Below, in pieces: positions 35,685-48,053 of a stretch of DNA of 64,000 nt (position 1 is the first letter of the stretch; each line of letters begins with the position of its first letter). Made by a program: the position numbers and the translations under genes. The notes below the pieces were generated by a model. It was not told where the DNA came from. It was given only the letters and a program-made list of their open reading frames with translations, and ran no database searches. Source of the stretch: Hypholoma sublateritium FD-334 SS-4 (lineage: Eukaryota > Basidiomycota > Agaricomycetes > Agaricales > Strophariaceae); contig KN817547.1 of NCBI GenBank assembly GCA_000827495.1, positions 51,743-115,742 of the forward strand, given 5' to 3'.

Positions 35685-36970
35685 ATGTCTTTCCCAAACG
35701 TAACTGGATCCCTACCTAATCAACTTACGCCGCCACTGGGACCTTTGGAATCGGAGGGGGCATACCGACTTGAAATCACAGTAGCAAACTATGCAGCAGT
35801 AGCGTCTCTTGCAGTGAGTCGGTTAATCACTTTCTCAAATCTCGAATGGACCGAATTTCCAAAAAAAACACAGATATTGGTACGGGACATCCTGGACAAC
35901 ATTGTCAGCGATTACCGTTTTCTGAAGGAAGGCTTGAATGTTCCGTTGTTTGCATACTTCACCTCCAGGTCTGTGAATGGTCCCCCGATGTTCATTTCTT
36001 TGACCTAATTGATATGAAGGGTCGGTGTCATGGGGTACCTGCTGGGTTCAGTGATATTTTCAAGTAAGCGCCTTTCGAATACTGATCTGCACTCTGGCGG
36101 AATCCACATTTTCATACAATTGTATCCCAGGTGTACCAATTGGGCATTGTACCCTTTTTGACAATATTGCGCTATCGTGCTCTTCAGTGGCATTTTCATG
36201 CACGGCATTACTATTCTTCCTCCGACTTCGCGCAGTCTACAACCAAAATCCGGTTGTTGTTGCAACTTTCTTCGCCCTCTGGCTCGTGTTTCCGGTAGTG
36301 TCAATCTTGCTTCCATTAGTGTTACCTGCCAGTCGCCGAGTTTTCGCTTTTGCTGTTGAAGGAACTAATACCTGTGCCAGTGCGTTATCTGATGCCTCGC
36401 CAGTATTTTACCTGCAGGCGACAGAGCTGGCGTATGATACACTGGTGTTTATTGCCATCTCCCGGCGCTTATGCCGGATTGCATATGTCAAGCCATCGGG
36501 ACCTCAAGAAAGCCTGAAGATATGGATTTTTGGAAAGTACCTTCCGGCATTTACCAAGAGTCTCTATCTTGACGGCCAGGTCTACTACTTGTAAACAGGA
36601 CATGGGCCTATATCTAAATTTTATAAGCAAATTCTTACCTTTGTTCTCCAGGACCACGCTGCTTGGAGGGACTGTCGTATTTGTCCTTATATTGGTCCCT
36701 GGGATTCCAATTTTTCTGCAATTAGCGTGGCTGTCTCCAAACGTCGCCCTCGTCAATATAATGGCGTGCAGGGTCTACCGGCGGACGCGGATGGGGATGA
36801 TACGGGAGTCCGAGATATCAACATCCGCCATTGGCCGGGCCATACCACTGGCAGTTACACACCCAATATTGTTCAACAACAATTCTACTAGTACCAGTTC
36901 CGTGAGCGATTCTACCGTCCGCCTTGCGTGCGCCATATTAATTCTCACCGTGATGCAACAGACTTCGTGA
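35685..36970 (+). CDS. Seven-TM-like membrane protein, copy B, 348 aa
   Basis: Exons 35685-35813, 35874-35968, 36020-36063, 36131-36590, 36652-36970; the intron phases equal those of copies A and C. It shares with A the blocks ILDNIVSDYRFLKEGLNVPL, VGVMGYLLGSVIF, FFLRLRAVYNQNPVVV, AYDTLVFIAISRRLCRIAYV, LPAFTKSLYLDGQVYYL, NIMACRVYRRTRMGMIRES and SEISTSAIGRAIPL. The loop before TM5 is longer and has cysteines (TNTCASALSDASP). Intact, function unknown. Confidence 0.8.
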
Positions 36971-37189
36971 TTTATTTAAAGGGCTCACAGAAGCCTTGTT
37001 TGAGATGAGCATGCTCGTCTTGGGCCATCCTCTTTTTGTTATTTTTCAATGATTTCCGTTACTTCATGTTTCTGAATATGCTCGTACACTGAACGAGAAC
37101 TTAACTTCCTCAGGCCATTGTATTCCATTGCCGCTCCATGTCAAATCGCAACGTTTGGGTAGTGTAATCCCAGCCGGTGTCATTAGATC

Positions 37190-37740
37190 AGCGAAATGCG
37201 GATGCCGATCCCTCGTGTTCGACAACGTGGAGCTCATGATGTTCGAGGAGTGCTCGGGGTTCTGCCCAATGTACACTCCGAGCGCTTCTTGTCTAAGACG
37301 TGCGCATTCCCCGCGGACTACGATCAGCTGCACTTGGAAATGGTCGAGCTTGTAGACATCCGCAGACCTCTATATATTACGCACCACTGAGTGGGCGGCT
37401 CGCTGACCATACGGCCGTATCTCTTATGGAAGGACGCTATGTCCTATGAGTAGGGGATGTACGGTACCTCAACCGCGCACCAGAACCATTAGGAGGTCGA
37501 GAGCCTCGTCATCATCAGAAACGTGAGCATCACTTGCGATGTACTTAGTATGCCCGCTGGCTGTGATGCGCACCAGCCTCCAGGCTCGGACAGTCGATTC
37601 CGGTGATCGCGGTGCATGGCGCGACCTTTGCAATCTCCGGCGCGCAGTGCGGGCGATACAACAGCGAAGGTATTGAGTCCTGCTGATCACAGTCTGGGAC
37701 CATGCGTGTGGCGCTGGCCCGGCGATGTTGGATAACCGGT
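37190..37740 (+). pseudogene. Decayed copy of F-box gene 3, unit 3
   Basis: Frames such as RSLVFDNVELMMFEECS correspond to the LADLVFDNVEFTMIEEYSEL region of F-box gene 3. The following 500 bases match its C-terminal half in order, up to GGCGCTGGCCCGGCG at about 37711 (gene 3: about 31490). Stops and indels prevent translation. The remnant precedes 7TM C by about 1.4 kb and starts the arm that recurs inverted at 53.7-56.6 kb. Confidence 0.6.
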
Positions 37741-39165
37741 GATGCATTGAATGATGAGCGCTAGCGCTGAGCCGACACTCACGCCGTTCACGAAAATCCC
37801 GCACTGCTCGCTGCATTCCCACGACTCGCCCACGCATCGCCCAACGCCGTTCTACACCTTTCCAGCAGGTTTTACCCCTTTTTACAATATATTTACAATC
37901 CATATGCCTTCCGCCAGAATCCTCCGCGGTCGCATTCACAATGCGCTTAGCTTTTCACAAGAACGCATCAATTTAACACGTTGTAAATTTAGGCGCCCGT
38001 GCACCCGCGCGGTAACGCACCGCCTAGTCTTGGTTTCGAATATGCTCTACATTTTATCTCAGATTTACTCTGTTACCTACGCTCTATATTTCATTCTATT
38101 TGCATAAGCTTTTACACACAACGTAGGTATAACAACTCTGTAGAACTATGCACCGAAAATCAAACAAAACAATCAGTCAAATATCATGCGTTACATTCAT
38201 CGGTTTGCCTCTTGCTCTTGCCCTAGTAATTCTATCACGTCGTATCGTTGTTGCACCCCAGAGTGGTTCAAATCTGGAGCCACAGCTTACACACTCTCTA
38301 ATTCGGTTCCGGGTTGGCTAGAAGCCGTGTAGGAACCGCCGCACCCGGGCCCCAACGCACCCTTCGCCGACTCGGAGTGTCTTGCGCGTCTATTGTTACG
38401 TTTTATCTCGTATTATTTGTTCGCTCATCGCCATTGTCCGCACGCAGGACGCTTGGTAGCGTATCCACGGAAGAACTATGGCGCATACACGAAGTGCGCT
38501 CTATATGCGGTAAAAAGTGTTAAAGCTGCATTGCTCAGTACATATACCTGATGGCCATCGCTGATTAGAAATTTTTCTGATATGGACTCCAGACGATCTG
38601 TTCACTAATTTGGACAAGTGGGCCCAGGAATGAGTTACCACAGCATTGAAGCACTTTCTCAGCCAGTAGGTGCGCCCATACTTTTTAATACTATTCATAT
38701 TCCACCGTACCAGTACAGAGCTTGAGTCTACCGATATAGCTTTGCTCGTTAATTGGACACTATATAGACATCACCTATACCGGTAGTAGGCTTGGGACCT
38801 CCGGTGCATGAGAGGTACTAGTGATAATTGTTGCAAGATATGCTCGGCGATTACGGGTAAGTACATAGGTTTCCGCTGACACCTTGTATTGTGAGGCCAA
38901 AGCCTCTCCTCTCCCAAATCACTCTGTTTACTTCCTTAGGAGTCACCTAGGGCAAAGAATTACATGCAGATACGCGACCCAAACCCGATGTTTTATTATT
39001 TTAGGTCACCGAGACACTTTAGATTATTACCATGTCAGTCTAAGCGTAGCACGGCCATACTTAATTTGATGCAGTAAGTATCCGTGATGTACGTGAACAA
39101 ATAAGCTATAAACCAGGACGGCTGTATTTAAGCAAGGAGTGCTGGCCCCTCTGCGGCGACCCTCA
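37741..39165. other. Intergenic, partly duplicated, no gene
   Basis: No coding region. Two stretches, about 37990-38110 and 38335-38460, resemble each other (CACCCGCGCGG / GCACCCGGGC, then TTTTATCTC), suggesting a small local duplication. Confidence 0.35.
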
Positions 39166-40364
39166 ATGGCCTCCTCAAATATAACTGGATCGCTACCTAC
39201 GCCTTTGATACTGTTAGAAACAGAAGAATATTACAAAACGTTGCTGGTAAACTATGCAACATTAGTGGCGTCTCTTACGGTGAGCCAATTGAATGCTAAC
39301 ATATTTCTCAACTGTCGTCCTGGCTGACTGAGCCAAAAATACAGATAATGGTACAGGACATCCTAGCCAACGCTGCTGGTGATTATCTCTTCCTCAAGTC
39401 AGGGCTGAATGTCCCATTGTGTGCATACTTTACATCCAGGTATGTGAGGGACCATCTGATGTTCACCTCAAGTTTTGACTTGAGATTGCTCGGAAGAATT
39501 GGTGCTGTAGGATACCTGCTGGTTTCAGTGATATATTCAAGTAAGCTGTTCAAATAATGTGAGTATTAAATGTACACTTCTAAGCAATGGTATTCCAGCT
39601 TCACCAACTAGAAATTGTGTCCTTGTCACTGGGATAGTGTCATTATTTTGTATGGTGGCATTTTCATGCTCGACATTGCTGTTCTTTCTCCGACTTCGCG
39701 CAATCTACAACCAAAATCATGTTTTTGTGGCAACTTTTTTTGTGTTGTGGCTCGCATTCCCGGCTCTGTCGATTTTTTTCACGCTCCTATCTTTTGAGGG
39801 GAGGCTTTCTGCAGATCAACGCTGTGTTTCATTGGCGGGTGGTACCTTCTCTGTATTTGTCATGCAGGCCGTAGAACTGGTGTACGATACACTGGTATTT
39901 GTTGCTATCTCCTGGCGCTTATGCCAGATTGCATATGTCAAGCCATCGGGTGCTCAAGCAAACTTGAAAGTATGGATTTGGGGAAAGTCACTTCCGGCAT
40001 TTACCAAGAGTCTCTACCTGGACGGTCAGGTCTTCTATTTGTAAATATGCGACACTTATATTTTGGCAGACGCTTACCTCGATTATACTTTAGGACTATA
40101 TTGATTTCAGGGATTGTTGTGCTTGTCCTCACGCTTACCTCTGGAATTCCACCATTCCTGCAATCATCTTGGCTGTCCCCAAATGTCGTCATCATCAATA
40201 TAATGGCTTGTAGGGTCTACCGGCGTACACGGATGGGGATGATACGGGAGTCCGAGATATCAACATCCGCCATTGGCCGGGCCATACCAGTTACACACCC
40301 AATATCGTTTAACAACAACAATCCAACTAGCAGTAATGCCACTGTTCCCCATCACTTTTCATAA
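39166..40364 (+). CDS. Seven-TM-like membrane protein, copy C, 321 aa
   Basis: Exons 39166-39279, 39345-39439, 39497-39540, 39599-40040, 40094-40364. The start MASSNITGSLPTPLI matches those of A and B; an upstream GTG is not needed. Conserved blocks: DILANAAGDYLFLKSGLNVP, GAVGYLLVSVIYS, FFLRLRAIYNQNHVFV, VYDTLVFVAISWRLCQIAYV, NIMACRVYRRTRMGMIRES. Among the copies it is closest to the broken copy D, with which it shares VNYATLVASLT and the LKSGLNVPLCAYF block. Intact, function unknown. Confidence 0.8.
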
Positions 40365-41152
40365 CATGTCCATGATGTAACGAGCACTTTGATTGGAAGA
40401 AGACCGAACTCCTTCTGGAGTCTTTCTCGCGTCGCGAGAGGCTCTTGTCCGGCCAATTCTGAAACGCACGCTCAAAGCGCGAGCCTTTCTGATGGGAGAT
40501 CAGAGTTCAGAAAACTCCTCCCACCGGTTTCGAACTCGAGGCTCCGCTTTCCCCCAAACACAAAGGTACTAGCATATGGCATAGAGTTTATTTGTTACTC
40601 TCTTCCATCGCTCAAATTCTATGCTACAGTATTTTCCCAGGTCCTCGGTGCCCAGGCCTGATATGAGACGAGCATGATCCTCTGGACTCCATCCCTCTTC
40701 TTTCGCTGTCCGTTGCTTTTTCAAAATTCTATCTCATTGTCCTACTCTTTCAAAGTACAATTAGCAATACAAGTTACTCGGTGCGAAACGATTAGATACA
40801 ATAAAACGTACTTTCCACATTTGTCAATGCTGGTTACGAGCCTTAGCCTTAGCCTTCGAAAAGAGGGCATTTCTTCCGTCATTTCTCGGTGCTTTAAGAA
40901 TTTCAGACGTGCTGATCCCTCCAAAAGCTCACCAAAGATTACCTTCAATGCGATGTACCTACTAGCACTACATTACATAAAGTGAGCCAGGACATGAACA
41001 TTGAAGAGCGTCTTGAGAGCAACTTGAGAGCTCTTGAGAGTGCTGGCGCGCATGGAAGGGGAGCTTTAACGTGTGGCTGTGTAATCTCACCCAGTGGATC
41101 AGACAAAATACAGAATCTGGTTTTGGTTGCTCTTTGCTCAGCATCACACCAT

Positions 41153-41176
41153 GTCCCCTTCGGGGTGACATACGAA

Positions 41177-41207
<31 letters not shown>

Positions 41208-41270
41208 GGCCCCTGCACAAGGATGACACGCTTTCCCGGAGTGGTAGATCTACGGATCTCAATATTTATT
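41153..41270 (+). ncRNA. U6: U6 spliceosomal snRNA, copy 1
   Basis: Starts with the 5' hairpin TCCCCTTCGGGGTGACAT. The conserved core follows: ATTGGAACGATACAGAGAAG (with the ACAGAGA box), then ATTAGCATGGCCCCTGC, then ACAAGGATGACACG. These pair with the 5' splice site and U4 in the spliceosome. A T5 run at 41269-41273 can act as RNA polymerase III terminator. Beyond the core, CTTTCCCGGAGTGG differs from animal U6, as expected in fungi. The exact 3' end is uncertain. An identical core lies inverted at 53.8 kb. Confidence 0.88.
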
Positions 41271-41697
41271 TTTACTCTAACTTCTAAGCTACGGAGACTG
41301 CTGACGGCACCATTTGACTTTCAATTGGGACCTGGGTGCAAACGTTCAAAGTTCAACGTTCAACAAGTGACGCGTGGATCTCGATTCTCGAGTTAACGGA
41401 AACCCTCGAGATTGTGCCAGTGCAAAACTGAAATTGAAATCAATTTGGTGCTTCAAGTTCGCGACACCATATAAAGGTGGTACGATCACCAACTCACTCC
41501 CAAGGTCTCCGTCGTACGTTTCTTGCACATACGCGAGTCGAGACTTGCGCGCAACGCTCGCGCCAGTGTCCAGAGCTCCTCCCCGCGATCGAGGCGTGCC
41601 GGCGTTTGCCGACCGCAGGAAGTGGGCCGATTTGGAATGACATATTTCATTGACGCGCTTCGGGGGACTCTTCTCACCCTCCATCCTTCTCTTCGCC

Positions 41698-43514
41698 ATG
41701 TCCAAATCCCGCTCAAATTACGACGTGATCATCGTCGGCGCAGGCATCGCCGGCTGTGCCCTGGCCCACGGCCTCTCGACGCTCTCCCGCGCCACGCCCC
41801 TGCGCATCGCCATCGTCGAGCGCTCGCTCGCGGAGCCCGACCGCATCGTCGGCGAGCTGCTGCAGCCCGGTGGCGTCATGGCTCTGCAGCGCCTCGGAAT
41901 GGAGGGCTGTCTTGAGGGCATCGACGCCGTCAAGGTTCATGGTTATTGCGTCGTCGAGAACGGGACGTCCGTACACATCCCGTACCCCGGCGTGCATGAG
42001 GGCCGCAGCTTCCACCACGGCCGCTTCATCATGAAACTCCGCGAGGCCGCGCGTGCTGCGCGTGGTGTCGAGCTCGTCGAGGCGACTGTGACCGAGCTCA
42101 TCCCACGGGAGGGCGGCAAGGGCATAGCCGGCGTGCGCGTGGCGCGGAAGGGGAAGGACGGGGAAGAGGACACGACGGAGGCGCTGGGCGCGGCGCTTGT
42201 CGTCGTCGCGGACGGTTGCTTCTCGAACTTCCGCGCCGCGGTCATGGGCGGTGCAGCGGTGAAGCCCGAGACGAAGAGCCACTTCGTCGGCGCCATCCTC
42301 AAGGACGCGCGCCTCCCAATCCCGAACCACGGCACCGTCGCGCTCGTGAAGGGCTTCGGCCCCGTGCTGCTTTACCAGATCTCGGAGCACGACACACGGA
42401 TGCTCGTCGACGTCAAGGCGCCACTACCTGCCGACCTCAAGGTGTGTGTATACCCCTCCTAACCCCACACGCCGTCCCCCTGAGCCGCACCTCCGCATAC
42501 ACAGGCACATATCCTCTCGAACATCGTACCGCAGCTCCCCGCGGCGCTACACCTACCCATCCAGCGCGCGCTCGACGCTGAGCGCCTACGGCGCATGCCG
42601 AACTCGTTCCTTCCGCCCGTCGAGCAAGGCGCGACGCGCGGCGCGGTGCTGGTCGGCGACGCGTGGAACATGCGGCACCCGCTCACGGGCGGTGGGATGA
42701 CCGTCGCGCTGAACGACGTCGTCGTGCTGCGCGACCTGCTCGGGTCGGTCGGCGACCTCGGCGATTGGCGACAGGTGCGGCGCGCGCTGCACCGCTGGCA
42801 CTGGGACCGCAAGCCGCTGGCGTCGACGGTAAATATTCTGAGTGTGGCGCTGTATGACCTGTTTGGCGCGGATGGTGTGTGGTTTTGCTGGAGGATGCGG
42901 GGAGATGCTGATTGATGTTGTGTGTAGGGGAGGAGCTGCAGGTCCTTCGGACAGGGTGCTTCAAGTACTTCGAGCGTGGGGGCGACTGTATCGACGGGCC
43001 GGTGTCGCTGCTTTCAGGGTGCGTCTCTCACTGAAAGATACCAACCATGCGCTGATATACCGCGCGAACAGTATTGCGCCGTCGCCCATGCTGCTTGCAT
43101 ACCACTTTTTCTCGGTCGCCTTCTATTCAATCTACGTCATGTTCGCACACCCCCAGCCCGTCGCGCAGTCCAAAGCGGTGGGTGCACAAAATGGAAGTGC
43201 AAAGCAAGTGCTCGCGGTTCCCGGGGCGCTGCAGTACCCCGCGCTCTGTGTAAAAGGCCTGCGTGTGGTGCGTCCCCCTTTCACGCCCTGCGATCTGTAA
43301 ATACGAATGCTGATGAATGTCTGCTTTGTGTGGGACGCAGTTCTACACGGCGTGCGTCGTGTTCGGGCCGCTGCTGTGGACGGAGCTGCGCTGGTGGACG
43401 GCGGCGGAGGCGTCGCGCGGGCGCCTGCTCGTGATGTCGCTCGTGCCGCTGCTGCTGCTGCTCGGCGCGGCGAACTATGGGATACCCGGGATGGGGCTGC
43501 TTGGTGTGCTGTGA
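41698..43514 (+). CDS. ERG1: Squalene epoxidase (squalene monooxygenase), 524 aa
   Basis: FAD- and NADPH-dependent enzyme of the ER that turns squalene into 2,3-oxidosqualene, the first oxygen step in ergosterol and triterpene synthesis. Exons 41698-42441, 42505-42874, 42928-43018, 43072-43267, 43341-43514. FAD-binding VGAGIAG at residues 13-19, GELLQPGG at 52-59, and the second FAD motif GDAWNMRHPLTGGG at 299-312. Then come LRTGCFKYFERGG, APSPMLLAYHFFSVAFYSIY (membrane-associated), and a last hydrophobic helix (LLVMSLVPLLLLLG) near the C-terminus. Very GC-rich at third positions, which creates long antisense frames. A broken piece of a second copy lies at 56.6-56.9 kb. Confidence 0.94.
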
Positions 43515-44826
43515 GGGACTTTGCGTCCTCGTTTAAAAGTGTTTAATGCGCTGTTATATTAATGATTAGAGGCTCCGACATGCGCTGGGGGGGGAGTCAT
43601 TGGATTTTAGAATGGGACATTGATCTTGTCGTGTAATTAACTTATGATAGGTATTTTATAGAATGTATTTGGACACCCCAACCTCTCGGCCAGTATGTCG
43701 CAACTGTGCTTTTTTTAGGTGTCTACAATTTTAGAACGGCTGTAATAGGTTGGAAATCTATCTAAAAACATGTGAGAGTCCCGGCTGGTCATTGTCGAGC
43801 GACGATCGTCGCTGGACCTACATATGTAGGCTTGACTTGGCTTGACCCAGGCTATTATGACGCGACCGCCTAGTCACAGCGTTACACTCGTGTGATGTAT
43901 CGTTTTTTGTATATAACTAAGAGCAAGTTGTAATTGATCGGACTTGCCATCTTTCCCGTGGTCCAGCTCTGTTCGTCTCGTCAATGGCTGCCTCCTGACG
44001 CTTGAGGCGTCATCTCGCCCCACACCCCTCCGCCCTGCCTGGACTGAATTAATCTTCTGCGGACTGGACCTCCCGCATGATCGCTGTCTAAATGTCTCTG
44101 GTCTAATCTCTTCCACAACACATGAATGAAGCATGAGAAGATGCCCGCTTCGGCATGATAAAGTTGGGACCTAGTTGGGAGCTAGATGTAGGGAAGCTGT
44201 AGCGTGAACGACTATCCTTAGTTAGGCTCCAGGTGAGTAATACGAGAGTACCTGGAAAGGCTCATTCATATGTTATACAATTAGGGTTCACGGTCGCCCA
44301 AATTCTCCTGCGTTGTCACTGCGTCCTTGGTATTCAGCTGCTGAGTACCCAAAAGCGCAACACGAAAACTCGGAGTCGAGATGCTATTCGTATTGTGTGC
44401 GCGTATCCACATTGCGGAAGATCGTCATACCTGACGTCATTGACCGCCGCTGCACTAGCGCGCTAGCGCGGCTCCCGAGTACCTGGCACGATAGCGTCGG
44501 TACGGACAGCGGCGATGGAATGCAACGAACATCACTGTTGCGGGCGTCGCATTTTCATTTTCGGACAGCCAAAAATTCACCCGCCCCTTTTGAATAATAT
44601 TTTGGAATGCCAAACACTATGGTAAGTACCGTGTCTAGGGATAAGCAAACTTTTTGACGTGTCAAAAGCTTATTCGAACAGGGGTAGATAAAGTTGTGAG
44701 CATTTGCATTGGTAGAAAACGGGTACCCCGGAGCAGCGCCCGTGTTCTTCTCTGTAGATTTAGTTTACGTGAGAAATGTCGGTGAGTGACTTATTCCACA
44801 TGCTCTATGCATAAAAGGAATCGTAA
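43515..44826. other. Intergenic, no gene seen
   Basis: About 1.3 kb with only short frames. At 44455-44466 there is a perfect 12 bp palindrome CTAGCGCGCTAG. No other feature is supported. Confidence 0.45.
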
Positions 44827-46230
44827 ATGGAAGGCTTATCGTGCGATCTGGATTTGCACTCTGCCTCTCAAATGGCTTACCTTCAACCCTCTTTTGTTAT
44901 CACCTCGTCCCAAAATCATGATATCTACGGCTACAATGCCACAACTTGCGCCGAATACCATACACAGTCCACTTCCTTCCCTGTTTCCGAATATTCTCCA
45001 TCAAATCAGTCCGACTCAGGCTATCATGACTTCGGAATGGTCTCTGAATTGTCCCATAATGTTGGTATATTCATGTTCTATACAGTGTCCTTCATTGATC
45101 GTCTTTCAGAACTCGCTATCTCCGCCTCTCTGGGACGGATCCACCCATCATGGACCTCACTATTTAGAGGATACGCTCGTCACCCTGCCGCAAGACGATG
45201 TTGTCTCAATATCGACCTCATTCCACCCTCAAAACTGCCCACAACCCGAAACAGTTCTCGTGTCTTCCGACAATGTGCTTTTTTATGTGCACTCCCCCAC
45301 TCTTTTAGCTGCATGCCCGACTGCCTTTGAAGCATACATGACTACCTCGCTTTCCCGAGAGGAGTACCGTACGAGGGCGGTCCACATTGATGCTACAGCC
45401 AACCAGCTCAACGTAATTCTACATACGTTACACCGCACATCGCCAGCCGCGAACGCGCCAGACTTCGATACGCTGGTTACTTCGATTGACCACATGCCAA
45501 GATACGGTATATCTCCTAGACGCTTCATTCGTCCCATGTCATTGATCCATGAACTGCTCCTCTCGTACGCTCCGTTACGACCTCTGGATCTGTATGCATT
45601 GGGCGCGCATCACAAAATCCCGTCTTTGGCAGTCAGCTCTTCGTCGCAGCTGCTTTCGTGGGACCTCACTACCATCACAGACTCAATGGCCGAACGCATC
45701 GGCGCAGTGTACCTGAAAAAGCTGATGCTCCTGCACGTCGACCGGAATACGACGCTTCGCAACATCATATTGCACTCTCCGAACCCACACCCGTCGACAA
45801 AGGAGTGCAACTTCAACGACCAGAGAAGCCTCACACGCGCCTGGGCATTGGTCATTGCTTATCTCGCGTGGGAGGCAAAGCCGGGTACGGTCCACCTTTC
45901 GCCTGTTCCGCCAGCTAACCGCAACCTGATTCAGATTTGTCGACATATTCAATCCGGGCGGCGCTGACCCCGCTGCTGGAAAATGTTTCCTGCAAGCTGT
46001 GCCACCAGGTGCTGCAGGCCCGGATCATGGACGTGATGGCGCAATGGGCATCAGGAAAGGCGAGTAGTTACATTTCTCGCGTCCGTTTCTGTTCTCATGG
46101 CTTGAAGCACGCCGGGACAAAGTTCGGCAGCCAACGGGGGTACGGGCAGTCTCCACCTCGCCGGAGTTCGGCAGCACTGTGCCCTCTGCGCTGCACGCCC
46201 TGGCTGTGGGCACCGTCGTTTTGGCTTTGA
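44827..46230 (+). CDS. BTB-like protein of a basidiomycete family, about 434 aa
   Basis: Exons 44827-45060, 45110-45884 and 45935-46230. Both introns are needed to join the frames; the second (50 bases, GTACGG to TTCAG) restores WEAKPDLSTYSI. The start could also be the ATG at 44872 (MAYLQPSF). The BTB/POZ-like core is ETVLVSSDNVLFYVHSPTLL. It is followed by the family blocks LNVILHTLHRTSPAANAPDF, LLLSYAPLRPLDLYALGAHH, ITDSMAERIGAVYLKKL and LTRAWALVIAYLAW, and by a cysteine pair in ENVSCKLCHQVLQARI. BTB folds mediate dimerisation or Cul3 binding; the role of this family is not known. The 3' end is unsure: AAG/GCGAGT at 46059 could be a GC donor spliced to 46239, ending at 46289 after GATII. 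Confidence 0.75.
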
Positions 46231-46289
46231 TCGCGCAGGTCCAAGGGGCCACCATAATCGTGCTAATGCACTTCCGTCTGGTAATCTAG

Positions 46290-47635
46290 CACACTATCTG
46301 AACATCCCTCACTGTGTACAAACTGTTCTCCAAAAGAACTGCGCATTAGGCTGGCCATATTGTCTACATGATGAAACACGGTATCGGTCTCCGACCACTG
46401 GATTTGATGAATGACTACCGCCCTTTCGCCTCTCCGCGCCCCTCCTTTGCTGTCTCCGCCGCCACTTCCTGGCCACTTAATACGTCCCGCTGTCCGCTTA
46501 CTATATCGCGATCGCCTTTTCACTGCTCTGTTTCAACCTTTACTAAATATCCCTCCTTGATATGGGGCCGTAATGGAGCTGTATATTGTAAATCGTACAA
46601 AATATACGAATTGTACGAGTAGCTACCATTTTTGTATCAATAGTACCTCGCCAGTAGTACCCACGTCCCATGTTGAAGATAAATGGTTTTTCAGTCAATT
46701 ACGAGCGCATCGGAGAGCACTCATGTTCTTCGTAGCTCACACGCACACACGGAGGTACAGAGCAGTGCAAGAGCAGTGGCTACTTCTATATGATGCTTGA
46801 TATAACTCCCACAAGCTTCCTTCAAATTTCCCAGCGGCACGAGGCTAGTCCCGAAAAAATAAAATAAAAACCAGGTAAGTACAGACGCATGCGTGCGACG
46901 AACATCACTACCAGGGCGGCGAAAGTTTAACAGTAAAGCGCGCTCTACATACTTTCCGCGTCAACTACATACCTACACACCTTCCCTACCGCATATACAC
47001 ACATCATTCCACGCCAGACCCCGCAAAATTCCCCGGAAGGAAATGTACGCGGTGACCTTACCCGCCGCATAATCCTAATTTGGCAATATCTTCCAAATTG
47101 GGACGCCAGTGGTGCCGTTAGATACATGACAGAAATTGGACTTTTTTGTAAGTTAGTAAGTTAATTATACAGCCCGAATTTAAGTTCCAAGCGGAGCAAT
47201 TATATCCAGTACCGAGTCTATCGATTAAATTTAAAGGTCAAGTGGACAATTGTAATACATCTACGTCGGGTTGTGCGCATCATAACCACGATTCACTCCA
47301 GTGCCAGAGCTAACTCATCGGGAGCGGGATTCGGTGCATTGGCCTCCTGCGCTTTGCGTGGAAACCTCGCCGATCCACAATTGCAAGTTCCGCGGTTGAT
47401 TGGAACTTGGCGGCGTCCCGCCGGCCGTCGACCTGTTTTCTCGCGAAGCGTGGTGCGGTCGCTATCTTCTGAATCATGCACGACTTCGCCTTACAGTCGT
47501 ATGTGAGCGGTAAATTATCCTGCATCCGCTTGATGTGCTCCTTTTACGTGCACGCAGAGGCCTGAGGGCGTCGAGAGGCCCGCGACGTGCAGTAAATCTG
47601 AGTTCAAAATCATTTCACAGCGTCACGGCGGCGTT
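46290..47635. other. Intergenic, no gene seen
   Basis: About 1.3 kb without a supported gene. Around 47390 TGATTGGAACTTGG contains an inverted CCAAT box. Short frames lack motifs. Confidence 0.4.
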
Positions 47636-47639
47636 GATA

Positions 47640-47780
47640 TTGATAGTACTTACCGCCGGGCCGGACTCGTCCATTGGCGCCTGCCGCTCGTTCTCAGGTT
47701 TGCATGCTCCCACAAGCCCACGAGAAGCGCGATTCCAATCTGCACTATTATCCCAAGAATACAGCGGGACGAAAGGCCAA
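47640..47780 (+). repeat. Chimeric duplicate: ARV1 5' end joined to a NACHT-gene fragment
   Basis: The stretch 47645-47745 (GCCGGGCCGGA..., TCGTTCTCAGG, ending CCAATCTGCAC) matches 50697-50795, the leader and first codons of ARV1. The ATG is changed to GCGATT, so it cannot start translation there. Directly after it, TATTATCCCAAGAATACAGC matches the interior of the NACHT gene at about 48615-48634. A junction of two neighbouring genes' fragments points to a past rearrangement around the NACHT gene. Confidence 0.5.
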
Positions 47781-48053
47781 TGCGCTGAAATCCACGGCGT
47801 CGAGCCTTCAAGTTGGTGGCCGTCGCTCTCCGCTTGTCGAAACAGCAGACTTTGATATGGTGACCGTTCGGCCAAAAATAGTCCCGCAGATGCGCATATA
47901 TGTCGCCGCCGCACCCCCAAGGGAGCCAACTGTCTGTATTTAAAGCTACTTCGTACCATCTGACAACCTATTCTTACGAGGCTGTCATATGCTTTGAACC
48001 TATACAAGATATGGTGTACGCCCCTGCGCTTGGCTTCCTCTCCACCACCGGCG

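Larger units (their letters stand above)
37190..41315 (+). repeat. Forward arm of a large divergent inverted repeat
   Basis: Contains in order the F-box 3 remnant, 7TM C and U6 copy 1. The same order is found on the minus strand at 56570-53710. Best-kept stretches are the 7TM exons and about 41060-41315 around U6, where CGTGTGGCTGTGT..., the whole U6 core and GACTGCTGACGGCACCA recur inverted. The arm lengths differ (about 4.1 against 2.9 kb), so indels have accumulated. Confidence 0.6.

Noticed and set aside
38255..38345. Possible tRNA-like stretch with GGTTCAAATC
   Set aside because: No acceptor stem pairing and no A box at proper distance.
40515..40545. Possible tRNA B box (GGTTTCGAACTCG)
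   Set aside because: No matching A box or cloverleaf could be drawn from the bases upstream.
41713..42390. Antisense reading frame of 225 codons opposite ERG1
   Set aside because: It follows from the very GC-rich third positions of ERG1; no motif, promoter or splice logic of its own.
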